Shown piece by piece: positions 1 to 5,452 of a DNA stretch of 9,905 nucleotides. Source of the DNA: Desulfobacterales bacterium. Lineage in GTDB: Bacteria > Desulfobacterota > Desulfobulbia > Desulfobulbales > BM004. Positions within the stretch are counted from its first letter, which is position 1, and each line of letters starts with the position of its first letter. The DNA is taken from NCBI GenBank assembly GCA_012974315.1, contig JAAXQI010000072.1, forward strand, positions 1 to 9,905, read 5' to 3'. The notes beneath the pieces were generated by a model that was not told where the DNA came from, made no database searches, and saw only the letters and a list, made by a program, of their open reading frames with translations. The translations under genes and the position numbers were made by a program.

Positions 1-580
1 CCTATCTATAAACCTGGTTGAATTGGAGATTATTATAATCAATTCTGGTGTGGGCCCCATCAATAAATCAGATATTTTCATGGCTGAAACCGGCAGCAGA
101 TTAATTATAGGTTTTAATGTCGGGATAATGGGCCATATTGATCAGGTGGCAGCTGAGCACACTATAGAGATCCGTCTCTACGAAGTCATTTATAGACTTC
201 TTGAAGATGTGGAGTCTATAGCTGGAAGCCTGATTACTCAGGAGTATGCAGAGGAAATTGTTGGTACAGCAAAAGTCATTGCACTTTTTAAAAGCAGTCG
301 GAAGGGCATCATTCTAGGCTGTAAAGTGTTGACGGGTAAGCTGATCCAGGGGGGATCATTTAGGATACTGGGTGCTATGGGCCCAATATATTTTGGAACT
401 ATCGAGTCTCTTCATATTGAAAGAGATGCAGTCAGAGAAGCAAGGAAAGGTCAGCAGGTGGGGCTGAAAATAAGAAACTTCACCAAGGTAAAGATTGGCG
501 ATTTGGTTGAGAGTTTTCAGTCTGGAGCAGGACAACAGATTAAGCCTTGGCGCCCCCGGGGAAAAATTTTTCACCCTTAG
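1..580 (+). CDS. IF-2-like protein, C-terminal part (5' end outside window)
   Basis: The frame is open from the left edge (first full codon at 2) to TAG at 578-580, giving 192 visible residues. The TTG at 23 is internal, since IF-2-like sequence continues upstream of it. The visible part matches the end of translation initiation factor IF-2: NSGVGPI, then the GFNV signature (codons near 107-118), an IRLYEVIY / LLEDV segment, and a final beta-barrel with GIILGCKV and GDLVESF. In bacteria this C2 barrel binds initiator fMet-tRNA. Two things are odd. The second conserved Cys of the barrel (the CGI/CGIG motif of IF-2) is replaced by Val in KGQQVGLKI. The protein also ends in an unusual basic tail, WRPRGKIFHP. 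The gene is followed by a non-coding stretch rather than rbfA/truB. It could be a second, divergent IF-2 paralogue or a decaying copy; the main infB in an unusual place is less likely. The family call is firm and the role uncertain. Confidence 0.85.
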   Translation, partial: LSINLVELEIIIINSGVGPINKSDIFMAETGSRLIIGFNVGIMGHIDQVAAEHTIEIRLYEVIYRLLEDVESIAGSLITQEYAEEIVGTAKVIALFKSSRKGIILGCKVLTGKLIQGGSFRILGAMGPIYFGTIESLHIERDAVREARKGQQVGLKIRNFTKVKIGDLVESFQSGAGQQIKPWRPRGKIFHP

Positions 581-746
581 TGTTTTTTTCTTGAGTTCGT
601 TATTTTGAGATGCTACAATGTGGCAGTAGCTTTGGTGTGGAAATTTTGTAAATATAAGCAATTCCAGCATGTTAAGTAGATTGTAAAAAGGTCACATTTT
701 TTTATGCAATAAAAAGTTTTTTTTAAAATATTAATAAAATGACCGG
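581..746. other. AT-rich intergenic stretch, no gene seen
   Basis: I see no supportable gene here. A small stem GCTAC/GTAGC lies at 612-616/626-630. From 681 to 740 the DNA is strongly A/T-tracted and contains a TAAAAT (724-729) that could be the -10 box of the small membrane protein gene, but no matching -35 box is present. The CAC/GTG stem followed by a T run at about 572-587 is too weak to call a terminator. Confidence 0.4.
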
Positions 747-896
747 ATGTGTCCGATGGAAAGCAATGTAAATGCAAGCCAGGAAAATCAACTACAGGAC
801 AGAGTCAGCAGAATAGCTGAAGGAGTTTTGATGCTGGGTGGTGCACTAATTGGACTCTGGTTGTTAGGTGTGCTTCTCTATTCCTTTCTGAAATAA
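747..896 (+). CDS. small single-pass membrane protein (49 or 46 aa)
   Basis: An ATG-started frame ends at TAA 894-896. Two in-frame starts are possible, ATG 747 (49 aa) and ATG 756 (46 aa); neither has a clear Shine-Dalgarno sequence. Residues 1-22 (counting from 756) are polar and Q/N-rich, with a DRVSRIAEG amphipathic stretch. Residues 23-44 are one uninterrupted hydrophobic segment rich in Leu and Gly, and a final Lys suggests a cytoplasmic or membrane-interface end. I do not recognise a family. The layout (short soluble head, one membrane helix) is typical of small regulatory membrane proteins that bind a larger partner, but no partner is evident here. A row of hairpins ending in a terminator follows directly, so the gene may form its own short transcript. 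Coding is supported by the clean hydrophobic pattern only, so moderate confidence. Confidence 0.6.
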   Translation: MCPMESNVNASQENQLQDRVSRIAEGVLMLGGALIGLWLLGVLLYSFLK

Positions 897-905
897 TTAT
901 ATCCT

Positions 906-968
906 CGAGTCTTTCCGTATTCTGAATGGGAAGGACTCGTTTGCATAGGCCAATATTAACGAATGGCC
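906..968 (+). repeat. two tandem hairpins downstream of small ORF
   Basis: The first stem pairs CGAGTCTTTCC (906-916) with GGAAGGACTCG (929-939): 11 pairs including one T-G wobble, loop 12 nt. The second pairs GGCCA (948-952) with TGGCC (964-968). Together with the terminator at 976-1001 they form a chain of three stems, which could be the 3' UTR of the small gene or a short RNA of its own. Confidence 0.55.
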
Positions 969-975
969 CAGGATT

Positions 976-1001
976 AATCCGCCTTGGTGCGGATTTTTTT
1001 T
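976..1001 (+). terminator. intrinsic terminator
   Basis: A perfect 7-bp stem, AATCCGC (976-982) with GCGGATT (989-995), has a 6-nt loop and runs straight into eight T (994-1001). This is a textbook rho-independent terminator on the plus strand, closing the transcript of the small membrane protein and/or the hairpin RNA. Confidence 0.88.
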
Positions 1002-1046
1002 GTCCTTTGCCCCAATATCCTTACCAGTTGTTTTCATATGCGTGAA

Positions 1047-1079
1047 AGAGTAGAATGCTACTCTATTCTACGTTATAAT
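1047..1079 (+). promoter_or_regulatory. promoter -10 box with overlapping dyads upstream
   Basis: A consensus TATAAT lies at 1074-1079, 27 nt before ATG 1107. No good -35 box is seen at 16-18 bp. Directly upstream sit two mutually exclusive perfect dyads: AGAGTAG/CTACTCT (1047-1053/1058-1064) and GTAGAAT/ATTCTAC (1050-1056/1065-1071). Their place next to the -10 box and the poor -35 box fit a regulator-dependent promoter; this is inference from layout. Confidence 0.5.
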
Positions 1080-1106
1080 TTAAAATTCTTTTTTCTAGCA
1101 GCAGCA

Positions 1107-1589
1107 ATGATTCAGGAAGCAGATTTGCAGGCAGAATTGAATAAGATCAAAGCAGAGATAAAGAAGATATCAGATACCTTTGTCTTTTCGGTCCGTGACA
1201 TTTCCCTGCATTTTCAGACACTTAAAAGTGCCCGGGCTTCCAGGATGCTTATGGAGGCTCCAGGTCTTTACTACCCGAATTTTGAACTCTATGTGATTTC
1301 ACGGTCAGGAATGGTACGGGGTCATGGGTCCATGGACCAACATTTTTATTCATTTTTTCCAGAAGGGACGGGTGTTTGTTACGGCTTTGTCCTGTATCCA
1401 GAAAGTTTTGTCCGTACATGTCTTGATAAAATATTACGCAAAACAACTAAAAACATCACTCCTCAACTGCGAATATCCATGGAAAATGTCTATAACCGCA
1501 AACACCATAAGAAGAAAAAGCTTGTGAACTCGGAAATTGAAAAAGAGTTGATCATGATGCTTAAAAAAGATATGGGAAGAATCATGTAG
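1107..1589 (+). CDS. hypothetical protein, 160 aa, N-terminal coiled coil
   Basis: I chose ATG 1107 because a consensus -10 box lies at 1074-1079, so the earlier in-frame starts (TTG 984 inside a terminator, ATG 1038) would be upstream of the expected transcript start. No clear ribosome site is visible; the upstream sequence is a CAG repeat-like AGCAGCAGCA. Residues 2-23 are heptad-like and charged, consistent with a short coiled coil. The central part (about 45-110) is aromatic and Gly-rich, with LYVISRSGMVRGHG and a YSFFPEGTGVCYGFVLYPE stretch, like a small beta-rich ligand or sensor domain. The C-terminal third is very Lys-rich (HHKKKK). There is no signal peptide or membrane segment, so it is probably cytoplasmic. 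I do not recognise the family. A receiver-like gene follows after 55 bp containing a strong hairpin, so the two may be co-transcribed. Confidence 0.7.
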   Translation: MIQEADLQAELNKIKAEIKKISDTFVFSVRDISLHFQTLKSARASRMLMEAPGLYYPNFELYVISRSGMVRGHGSMDQHFYSFFPEGTGVCYGFVLYPESFVRTCLDKILRKTTKNITPQLRISMENVYNRKHHKKKKLVNSEIEKELIMMLKKDMGRIM

Positions 1590-1590
1590 G

Positions 1591-1614
1591 GGATACAGTC
1601 ACGCGACTGAATCC
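1591..1614 (+). repeat. intercistronic hairpin
   Basis: Two bases after the stop of the previous gene, GGAT-a-CAGTC pairs with GACTG-a-ATCC around a 4-nt ACGC loop: 9 pairs with one A/A mismatch. There is no T run, so it is not a standard terminator. It could be an mRNA-stabilising or processing element between the two genes. Confidence 0.6.
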
Positions 1615-1644
1615 AGGCAGAGTAATATTTAAGGAAATAAATCG

Positions 1645-2193
1645 TTGAATAGCAGCAAACAGAAATATCAAAAACCAAGCGAACGTTTAGCCCGGTTTAT
1701 TCTGGGCATTTTCGGGTGGTTTAAGTATGTTGCAGGTTCCCCAAACGCTGCTATGCCTCGTGGTCAGGCAGTTCAGCATCATGGGAGAGAATTGTCTCCG
1801 GGGAATGCTATACACTTTTCGTCTATTCTTCTGGTGGAAGATGACCCCAATATAGCCAGGGATTTTATCGCGATTATTAAAAAGTATTATGTTTGTGGTT
1901 CGATTATGATTTTTGTTGCCCATGCCTATGATGCTGCAGTAACCTTTTTTGAAAACGAGGACGTCAATCTGGTGATTATGGATGCTGATCTGGATGATGA
2001 AGATGGTGATGGTGCATCTCTGATCCAGCAGTTTCTTGGCCAAAAACCGAATTTGGTTATTCTGGCAAATAGCAGCAGCAAGATTTCCAACCATAAACTT
2101 ACAGGTTTTGGGGCAATGGAAACCCTTGGGAAAAATCCAGAAAGATTGAAAAAGTGGTTTTTGCAGCATGATCCGGCAGGGTCTGGCTGCTGA
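1645..2193 (+). CDS. receiver-domain-like protein with hydrophobic N-terminal extension
   Basis: The start is TTG 1645, chosen because AAGGAA (1631-1636) lies 8 nt upstream and no ATG is available before the receiver fold. Residues 61-172 form a CheY-like receiver: ILLVEDD with the acidic pocket (E65, D66, D67), VIMDADL with the phospho-acceptor D113, VILANSS at the Thr/Ser switch strand (Ser143 most likely), and K163 in LGKNP at the conserved Lys position. The usual KP is KN here, and the loop after D113 is unusually acidic (DDEDGDG). There is no output domain, so it would act by binding a partner. Residues 12-31 form a hydrophobic or amphipathic stretch (RFILGIFGWFKYVAG) that could place it at the membrane, followed by a linker of about 25 residues. 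No histidine kinase is next to it. The receiver call is good; partner and role are unknown. Confidence 0.8.
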   Translation: MNSSKQKYQKPSERLARFILGIFGWFKYVAGSPNAAMPRGQAVQHHGRELSPGNAIHFSSILLVEDDPNIARDFIAIIKKYYVCGSIMIFVAHAYDAAVTFFENEDVNLVIMDADLDDEDGDGASLIQQFLGQKPNLVILANSSSKISNHKLTGFGAMETLGKNPERLKKWFLQHDPAGSGC

Positions 2194-2228
2194 TAGAACC
2201 TCTAAATAAAATGTATCTTTTTGGATGG

Positions 2229-2248
2229 ATATTTTTTAAAATATTTTT
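2229..2248 (+). repeat. AT-only inverted repeat
   Basis: ATATTTT (2229-2235) and AAAATAT (2238-2244) form a perfect 7-bp palindrome with a 2-nt centre, followed by four more T. It lies in the 93-bp gap before the TerB-like gene. It may be a weak terminator of the receiver gene or an AT-rich promoter element; composition alone could also produce it. Confidence 0.3.
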
Positions 2249-2286
2249 AGATGAAAATTTAAATTGGAAAAGGCGACAAGAATAAA

Positions 2287-2742
2287 ATGTTTAATTTTAT
2301 CAGGCAGACATTATTAAGTAACAAGGGCCCATCTGATAATGTCCCAGACAAAGAAGAAAGAACAAGGATAGCTGCCAGCGTCATACTTCTGGAAGCTGCA
2401 TATGCAGATCACGAATGTACGGACGATGAACTGAATCATGTTATTGAAACGCTTTGTTCGGATTTTGACCTGTCAAGGAAACACGCTGAAGATCTGCTTG
2501 GTCTTGCCCATCGTGAACGGAGCCAGGCAGTTGATCTTTTTGAGTTTACCAATCATATAAATAACGAATTCAGTAGGGAGGAGAAAACGGCTGTGCTTGA
2601 GGCGGTCTGGCGCATTATTCATATTGACGGCCAACTGGAAAAGCACGAGGATCATTTTGTCCGTAAACTGACTCATCTCCTGAGGCTATCACATAAAGAA
2701 ATGATAGATGCCAAGCTAAAGGCTCGGAAACAGATACAGTAA
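2287..2742 (+). CDS. TerB-family protein
   Basis: A 151-residue all-helical acidic protein without membrane segments. It has the two symmetric metal-binding motifs of the TerB / DjlA N-terminal fold: AAYADHECTDDEL (D41, E48 region) and IHIDGQLEKHED (D114, E118, E121 region), each between predicted helices. TerB-like domains bind divalent metal ions and occur in tellurite/stress gene sets and as single proteins near membrane or chaperone systems. Here there are no other ter genes, so tellurite resistance should not be assumed. ATG 2287 is preceded by an AAAAGG at 2268-2273, a rather long spacing. It is the first gene of a probable operon with the PilZ gene 47 bp downstream. The family call is good; the cellular role is open. 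Confidence 0.85.
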   Translation: MFNFIRQTLLSNKGPSDNVPDKEERTRIAASVILLEAAYADHECTDDELNHVIETLCSDFDLSRKHAEDLLGLAHRERSQAVDLFEFTNHINNEFSREEKTAVLEAVWRIIHIDGQLEKHEDHFVRKLTHLLRLSHKEMIDAKLKARKQIQ

Positions 2743-2789
2743 GGTTTTTTTCATGTAACACAGCTGACAAAAATTGTGAGAGGTGCAAA

Positions 2790-3233
2790 ATGGAAATGAG
2801 TAAGGTTATGGTCAAAGAGGGCGATGTTGCAATTATTACCTGTCCATCCTGCCGGGAAATAAAAAATCTCTCTGTCCTCCATTACAAGGAAACAGGACAA
2901 CGGGAACTTAAGATAAGATGCAGTTGTGATACGTTGTTCTGCATCTGCCTTGAATACAGGGCACATCACAGAAAACCTACAAGACTTTTGGGCAAAACCA
3001 TTAACCTGTCAAACCATAGGGAAAATCAAGATGTAATCATAAAGAATGTTTCTAGGGGCGGCATAGGGTTTTGTCCTTTTAAAAAACACCGCACCCGGCA
3101 AGATGACCTGTTACAGCTTTCCTCTATTGATACAGATGTTACAGTCCGGTCTTCAACCATTGATTATATTGGCTGTGAATTCAATTCAACGGAAAAGTTT
3201 AAGACCTCACTTGGATTTTATCTTATCAGTTAA
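2790..3233 (+). CDS. PilZ-domain protein with N-terminal cysteine cluster
   Basis: A 147-residue protein with a good ribosome site, GAGAGG (2778-2783), 6 nt before ATG 2790. Residues 18-53 carry a Cys set: CPSC (18, 21), CSC (44, 46) and CIC (51, 53), resembling a zinc ribbon. The following part has the two c-di-GMP-binding motifs of PilZ: RxxxR as R57-AHH-R61 and (N/D)xSxxG as N86-V-S88-RG-G91, followed by IGF of the barrel. PilZ domains bind c-di-GMP and change a partner's activity, so this would be a small cytoplasmic receptor with no effector domain. The cysteine cluster is fused very closely to the RxxxR motif, so metal or redox state might affect ligand binding; that is inference. It sits 11 bp before the pyrophosphohydrolase gene in the same operon. 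Confidence 0.85.
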   Translation: MEMSKVMVKEGDVAIITCPSCREIKNLSVLHYKETGQRELKIRCSCDTLFCICLEYRAHHRKPTRLLGKTINLSNHRENQDVIIKNVSRGGIGFCPFKKHRTRQDDLLQLSSIDTDVTVRSSTIDYIGCEFNSTEKFKTSLGFYLIS

Positions 3234-3244
3234 TTGGAAGAAAA

Positions 3245-3586
3245 TTGGATGACCTGATTAAAAAAATAAGGAAATTTCGGGAGGAGAGAGATTGGGACCA
3301 ATTTCATTCTCCTAAAAACCTGGCAATGGCCCTGATTGTCGAAGCAAGTGAATTGGCAGAGCATTTCCAGTGGTTGACTGAAGAGCAGAGTGGCAACCTT
3401 CCACCTGACAAACTTGCGGAGGTGAAGGAAGAGGTCGGCGATGTTCTGATCTATGTGGCAAATCTCTGTGATAAGCTTGGTATAAACCCCATTGATGCGG
3501 CCCATGAAAAACTGGAAAAAAATAAGGAAAAATACCCAGTTGCCGCGGTACTTGGTAAATCCTACAAGTATAGTGAATACAAGTGA
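3245..3586 (+). CDS. MazG-like / DCTPP1-type nucleotide pyrophosphohydrolase
   Basis: A 113-residue all-alpha NTP pyrophosphohydrolase. The start is TTG 3245, with GGAAG (3236-3240) four bases upstream; the overlapping ATG at 3249 is out of frame and stops at once. Sequence signs are WDQFHSPKNLAMAL (17-30), the same block as in dCTP pyrophosphatase DCTPP1/RS21-C6, then E33-xx-E36 of the first metal helix, FQWL, and E63-xx-D66 of the second (EEVGDVLIY). The C-terminal HEKLEKNKEKYPV is also typical. Such enzymes cleave (d)NTPs, often dCTP or modified dNTPs, to (d)NMP and pyrophosphate, acting as pool sanitisers. All four metal ligands are present, so it should be active. The exact substrate cannot be read from sequence. 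It overlaps the next gene by 4 bp (GTGA), indicating coupled translation. Confidence 0.92.
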   Translation: MDDLIKKIRKFREERDWDQFHSPKNLAMALIVEASELAEHFQWLTEEQSGNLPPDKLAEVKEEVGDVLIYVANLCDKLGINPIDAAHEKLEKNKEKYPVAAVLGKSYKYSEYK

Positions 3587-3855
3587 ACTGTGCTTACTGT
3601 CATATAGAAATCACTGAAACAAAAATTTATATCAGAGATGAATGTCCAGCATGCGGAAGGGATCTCCATATATGCCTGAATTGTGATTTTTATGATCAGA
3701 ACGCTTATAGTCAATGCCGTGAGTCAATAAAAGAACCGGTTCAGGATAAGGAAAAAGCGAATTACTGCGATTTTTTTCGTGCCGCAAAAACAGGTTTAGC
3801 CCATGTGGGTAAAGAGAGTGATGCTGTCAAGAAGTTGAATGATCTCTTTAATTGA
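3583..3855 (+). CDS. small eight-cysteine zinc-ribbon-like protein
   Basis: The GTG start at 3583 overlaps the TGA of the upstream gene (GTGA), so translation is probably coupled. The 90-residue product has eight Cys: C3xxC6, C21xxC24, C31xxC34, C45 and C62. The core CPACGRDLHICLNCDFY is followed by DKEKANYCDFF, a pattern I know from conserved unnamed small proteins of Desulfobacterota, and consistent with two structural zinc sites. There is no signal peptide or membrane segment. The last 25 residues are charged and lack Cys. No enzyme motif is visible; it might be a nucleic-acid- or protein-binding accessory of its operon partners. The gene is well supported by overlap and Cys spacing; function unknown. 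Confidence 0.8.
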   Translation: MNCAYCHIEITETKIYIRDECPACGRDLHICLNCDFYDQNAYSQCRESIKEPVQDKEKANYCDFFRAAKTGLAHVGKESDAVKKLNDLFN

Positions 3856-3871
3856 TGAAGAATAGTTTTGA

Positions 3872-4954
3872 TTATTTTTTTCGATCAGAAATTATTTTGT
3901 CAACCTTGTTGTAGAATTCAGGATAAAGCTTTTGGGCACAGTCTGGACATATTCCATGGCTGAATTCCGCCTCTGAATGATCCCTGATATATGTTTCTAT
4001 CTGATTCCAATAGCCTTTATCATCTCTGATTTTTTTGCAGGAGGCACAGATCGGTAGCATTCCACCTAAGAGGTTTACCTTGTCTAATGCTTCCTGCAGT
4101 TCGTCAATCAATTCTGCTTTGGCGTTTTCTGCCTTTATCCTGGCCGATATATTCTGGAAGCTTTCTACAACACCGATTAAATTGCCACCTGCATCCCTGA
4201 AAGGCCTGGCAGAGATGATAAATGTATTTGTCCCCTTTTGGGTATTCTGTTTTACAGATTCAACGGTTACCTTCTCCTTGCCATTGATAACCTGCTGCAA
4301 GGGGCAATCATCGGTGTGGCATAAAGCGCCGGGACGGGATTCAAAGCACTTTATGCCTTGCCCTTCTTTGGTTGAAGTCTTGGGCCAAATTTCCCTGTAG
4401 GCCTTATTGGCCTTAACAATTTCAAAGTCAATACTTGTAATGCACAAGGGGTTGGAGCTATCCAGAACATTTTCCAGGGTAATATGTGACTGTTTCAGTT
4501 TCTTCTCAGCCTGCACCCGTTCAGCAATTTCATTATGAAGGGCAGTGTTTGTCTCTTCCATCTGCTCAGTCTTTTTTAGCACAAGCGACTCTAGATTTTT
4601 CCTATACTCTTCTATCTCGGTATGCACTCTCTGGACACGATGAAAATAGATACCAAAGGCAAAAATAATTATGAAGGTTGCTGTGTTGATCGCACCGCTG
4701 AACGGGGAGATCTGCTTCCAGATTTCAGGCATATCATTCAGCAGTAGAATCTGTTTGATCAGATGACCGAATGACCGTGATATGGCAAAGCAAACAATGG
4801 CCATTGTAAGAAGGAAGATATACTGGCGGAAAATATCATCAGTTTTTTGTTTTGACCATTGCCAGGAAGCGTGGGCGCATAAAAGCGCAATGCAGACAGT
4901 TAGTGCAGAGCCAAAAATATCGATATATACAACAGGCATCCAGGAAATTGTCAT
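3872..4954 (-). CDS. membrane PAS sensor protein with C-terminal Cys4 module, no kinase
   Basis: 360 residues from ATG 4954. This start rather than ATG 4969 is chosen because GGAGGAGGG (4967-4959) sits just upstream and the ATG overlaps the stop of the preceding gene (ATGA). Three membrane helices lie at about 5-29, 43-61 and 83-103, then a coiled coil (about 110-160). A PAS domain (about 160-275) carries a C203-x8-C212-x4-C217 set followed by PL, as in many delta-proteobacterial PAS domains. The C-terminus has PICASCKKIRDDKGYW and HGICPDC (C303, C306, C336, C339), a probable zinc site widely found at the end of sensory proteins of these bacteria; its function is not established. There is no HisKA, GGDEF, EAL or other output domain, so it probably signals through partners. 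Convergent with the Cys-rich gene, whose stop is 16 bp away. Confidence 0.88.
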   Translation of the reverse strand: MTISWMPVVYIDIFGSALTVCIALLCAHASWQWSKQKTDDIFRQYIFLLTMAIVCFAISRSFGHLIKQILLLNDMPEIWKQISPFSGAINTATFIIIFAFGIYFHRVQRVHTEIEEYRKNLESLVLKKTEQMEETNTALHNEIAERVQAEKKLKQSHITLENVLDSSNPLCITSIDFEIVKANKAYREIWPKTSTKEGQGIKCFESRPGALCHTDDCPLQQVINGKEKVTVESVKQNTQKGTNTFIISARPFRDAGGNLIGVVESFQNISARIKAENAKAELIDELQEALDKVNLLGGMLPICASCKKIRDDKGYWNQIETYIRDHSEAEFSHGICPDCAQKLYPEFYNKVDKIISDRKK

Positions 4955-5400
4955 TGAACCCTCCTCCATTTCTGTAAAGCAAGAAGCAGAAATATAAAAG
5001 AGGGCACCAGCAGGATATGATCAAGCAGGGTAAGATAAAAAAAAGCATCAAAGGAGTCGGTGACAATAAAAGCTGTAACCTGGTTTTCTTGGGAGATGAA
5101 TCTTGCAGGATTTACAATTTCATGCATCCAGTGGCCGAAAAAGGTGAGGAAATTCCACAGGATGATAAGCCAGAGAAAACTTTTAAACTCAAACCACCCT
5201 GGATCTGTTATGCGGAAAGAGTATACCCGGTACAACAGGTAGCCCATTCCGGAGATGAACAGGATATGTCCGATCTGATGAGATACCAGACCTTCCGCCC
5301 CTCCATGCCCTTGCACAGCGTAAACAGGCATTGCCCCGCTAATCAGGGAGAATGTCGCGGAAAAATAAAGGGCCTTGAGTATTGAAACTTTATCTCTCAT
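4951..5400 (-). CDS. small His-rich multi-pass membrane protein
   Basis: 149 residues from ATG 5400. A TTG at 5439 in the same frame is rejected because a TATAAT box lies between the two. Residues 1-28 look like a signal peptide: short basic N-end, hydrophobic core, and a VYA cleavage-like site before VQGHGG. Three membrane helices follow at about 42-60, 72-90 and 118-142. His residues cluster at the helix ends: H32, H41, H45, H90, H93 and H128. Paired His of this kind can bind haem or metal, but no known signature proves it. FGH at the end of the second helix is also seen at the end of the second helix of the sensor encoded next, so the two may share a fold or assemble together. The stop overlaps the sensor start. 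I do not recognise a named family. Confidence 0.78.
   Translation of the reverse strand: MRDKVSILKALYFSATFSLISGAMPVYAVQGHGGAEGLVSHQIGHILFISGMGYLLYRVYSFRITDPGWFEFKSFLWLIILWNFLTFFGHWMHEIVNPARFISQENQVTAFIVTDSFDAFFYLTLLDHILLVPSFIFLLLALQKWRRVQ
4959..4967 (-). promoter_or_regulatory. strong ribosome binding site deciding the sensor start
   Basis: Read on the minus strand, GGAGGAGGG is followed by TTCA and the ATG at 4954-4952. An AGGAGG core with 5-nt spacing is close to optimal. It lies inside the reading frame of the upstream membrane protein gene, so ribosomes ending there can restart on the sensor gene. Confidence 0.85.
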
Positions 5401-5416
5401 AGTCAAGGGAGTGGTT

Positions 5417-5422
5417 ATTATA
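5417..5422 (-). promoter_or_regulatory. -10 box of the membrane protein/sensor operon
   Basis: TATAAT on the minus strand (5422-5417) lies 16 nt upstream of ATG 5400, implying a leader of only about 10 nt with no Shine-Dalgarno sequence. No convincing -35 box is present at 16-18 bp, which suggests dependence on an activator. Confidence 0.5.
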
Positions 5423-5452
5423 GCGTATTTGCTCTTCAATAAATCGCTATAA
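5418..5452. promoter_or_regulatory. 8-bp inverted repeat over the promoter (operator candidate)
   Basis: TTATAGCG (5418-5425) and CGCTATAA (5445-5452) are perfect inverted repeats with centres 27 bp apart. One half overlaps the -10 box and the other lies just upstream of the -35 position. This fits a dimeric regulator or a cooperative pair of sites. Confidence 0.45.

Noticed and set aside
1687..2169. Long minus-strand open frame (160 codons)
   Set aside because: It lies opposite the receiver-like gene, whose plus-strand frame has a recognisable fold; the antisense product has no family features.
2287..2742. Tellurite-resistance locus
   Set aside because: Only a TerB-like fold is present; no terC, terD or terZ relatives lie nearby.
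3856..3871. Bidirectional terminator between convergent genes
   Set aside because: The 16-bp gap and its T-rich surroundings show only a 4-bp stem; not enough to call.
5017..5385. Plus-strand open frame of 122 codons
   Set aside because: Antisense to the His-rich membrane protein, whose signal peptide, membrane helices and ATGA overlap support the minus strand.
5401..5439. TTG 5439 as start of the membrane protein
   Set aside because: It would lie upstream of the TATAAT at 5422-5417 and would add a long leader before an otherwise normal signal peptide.
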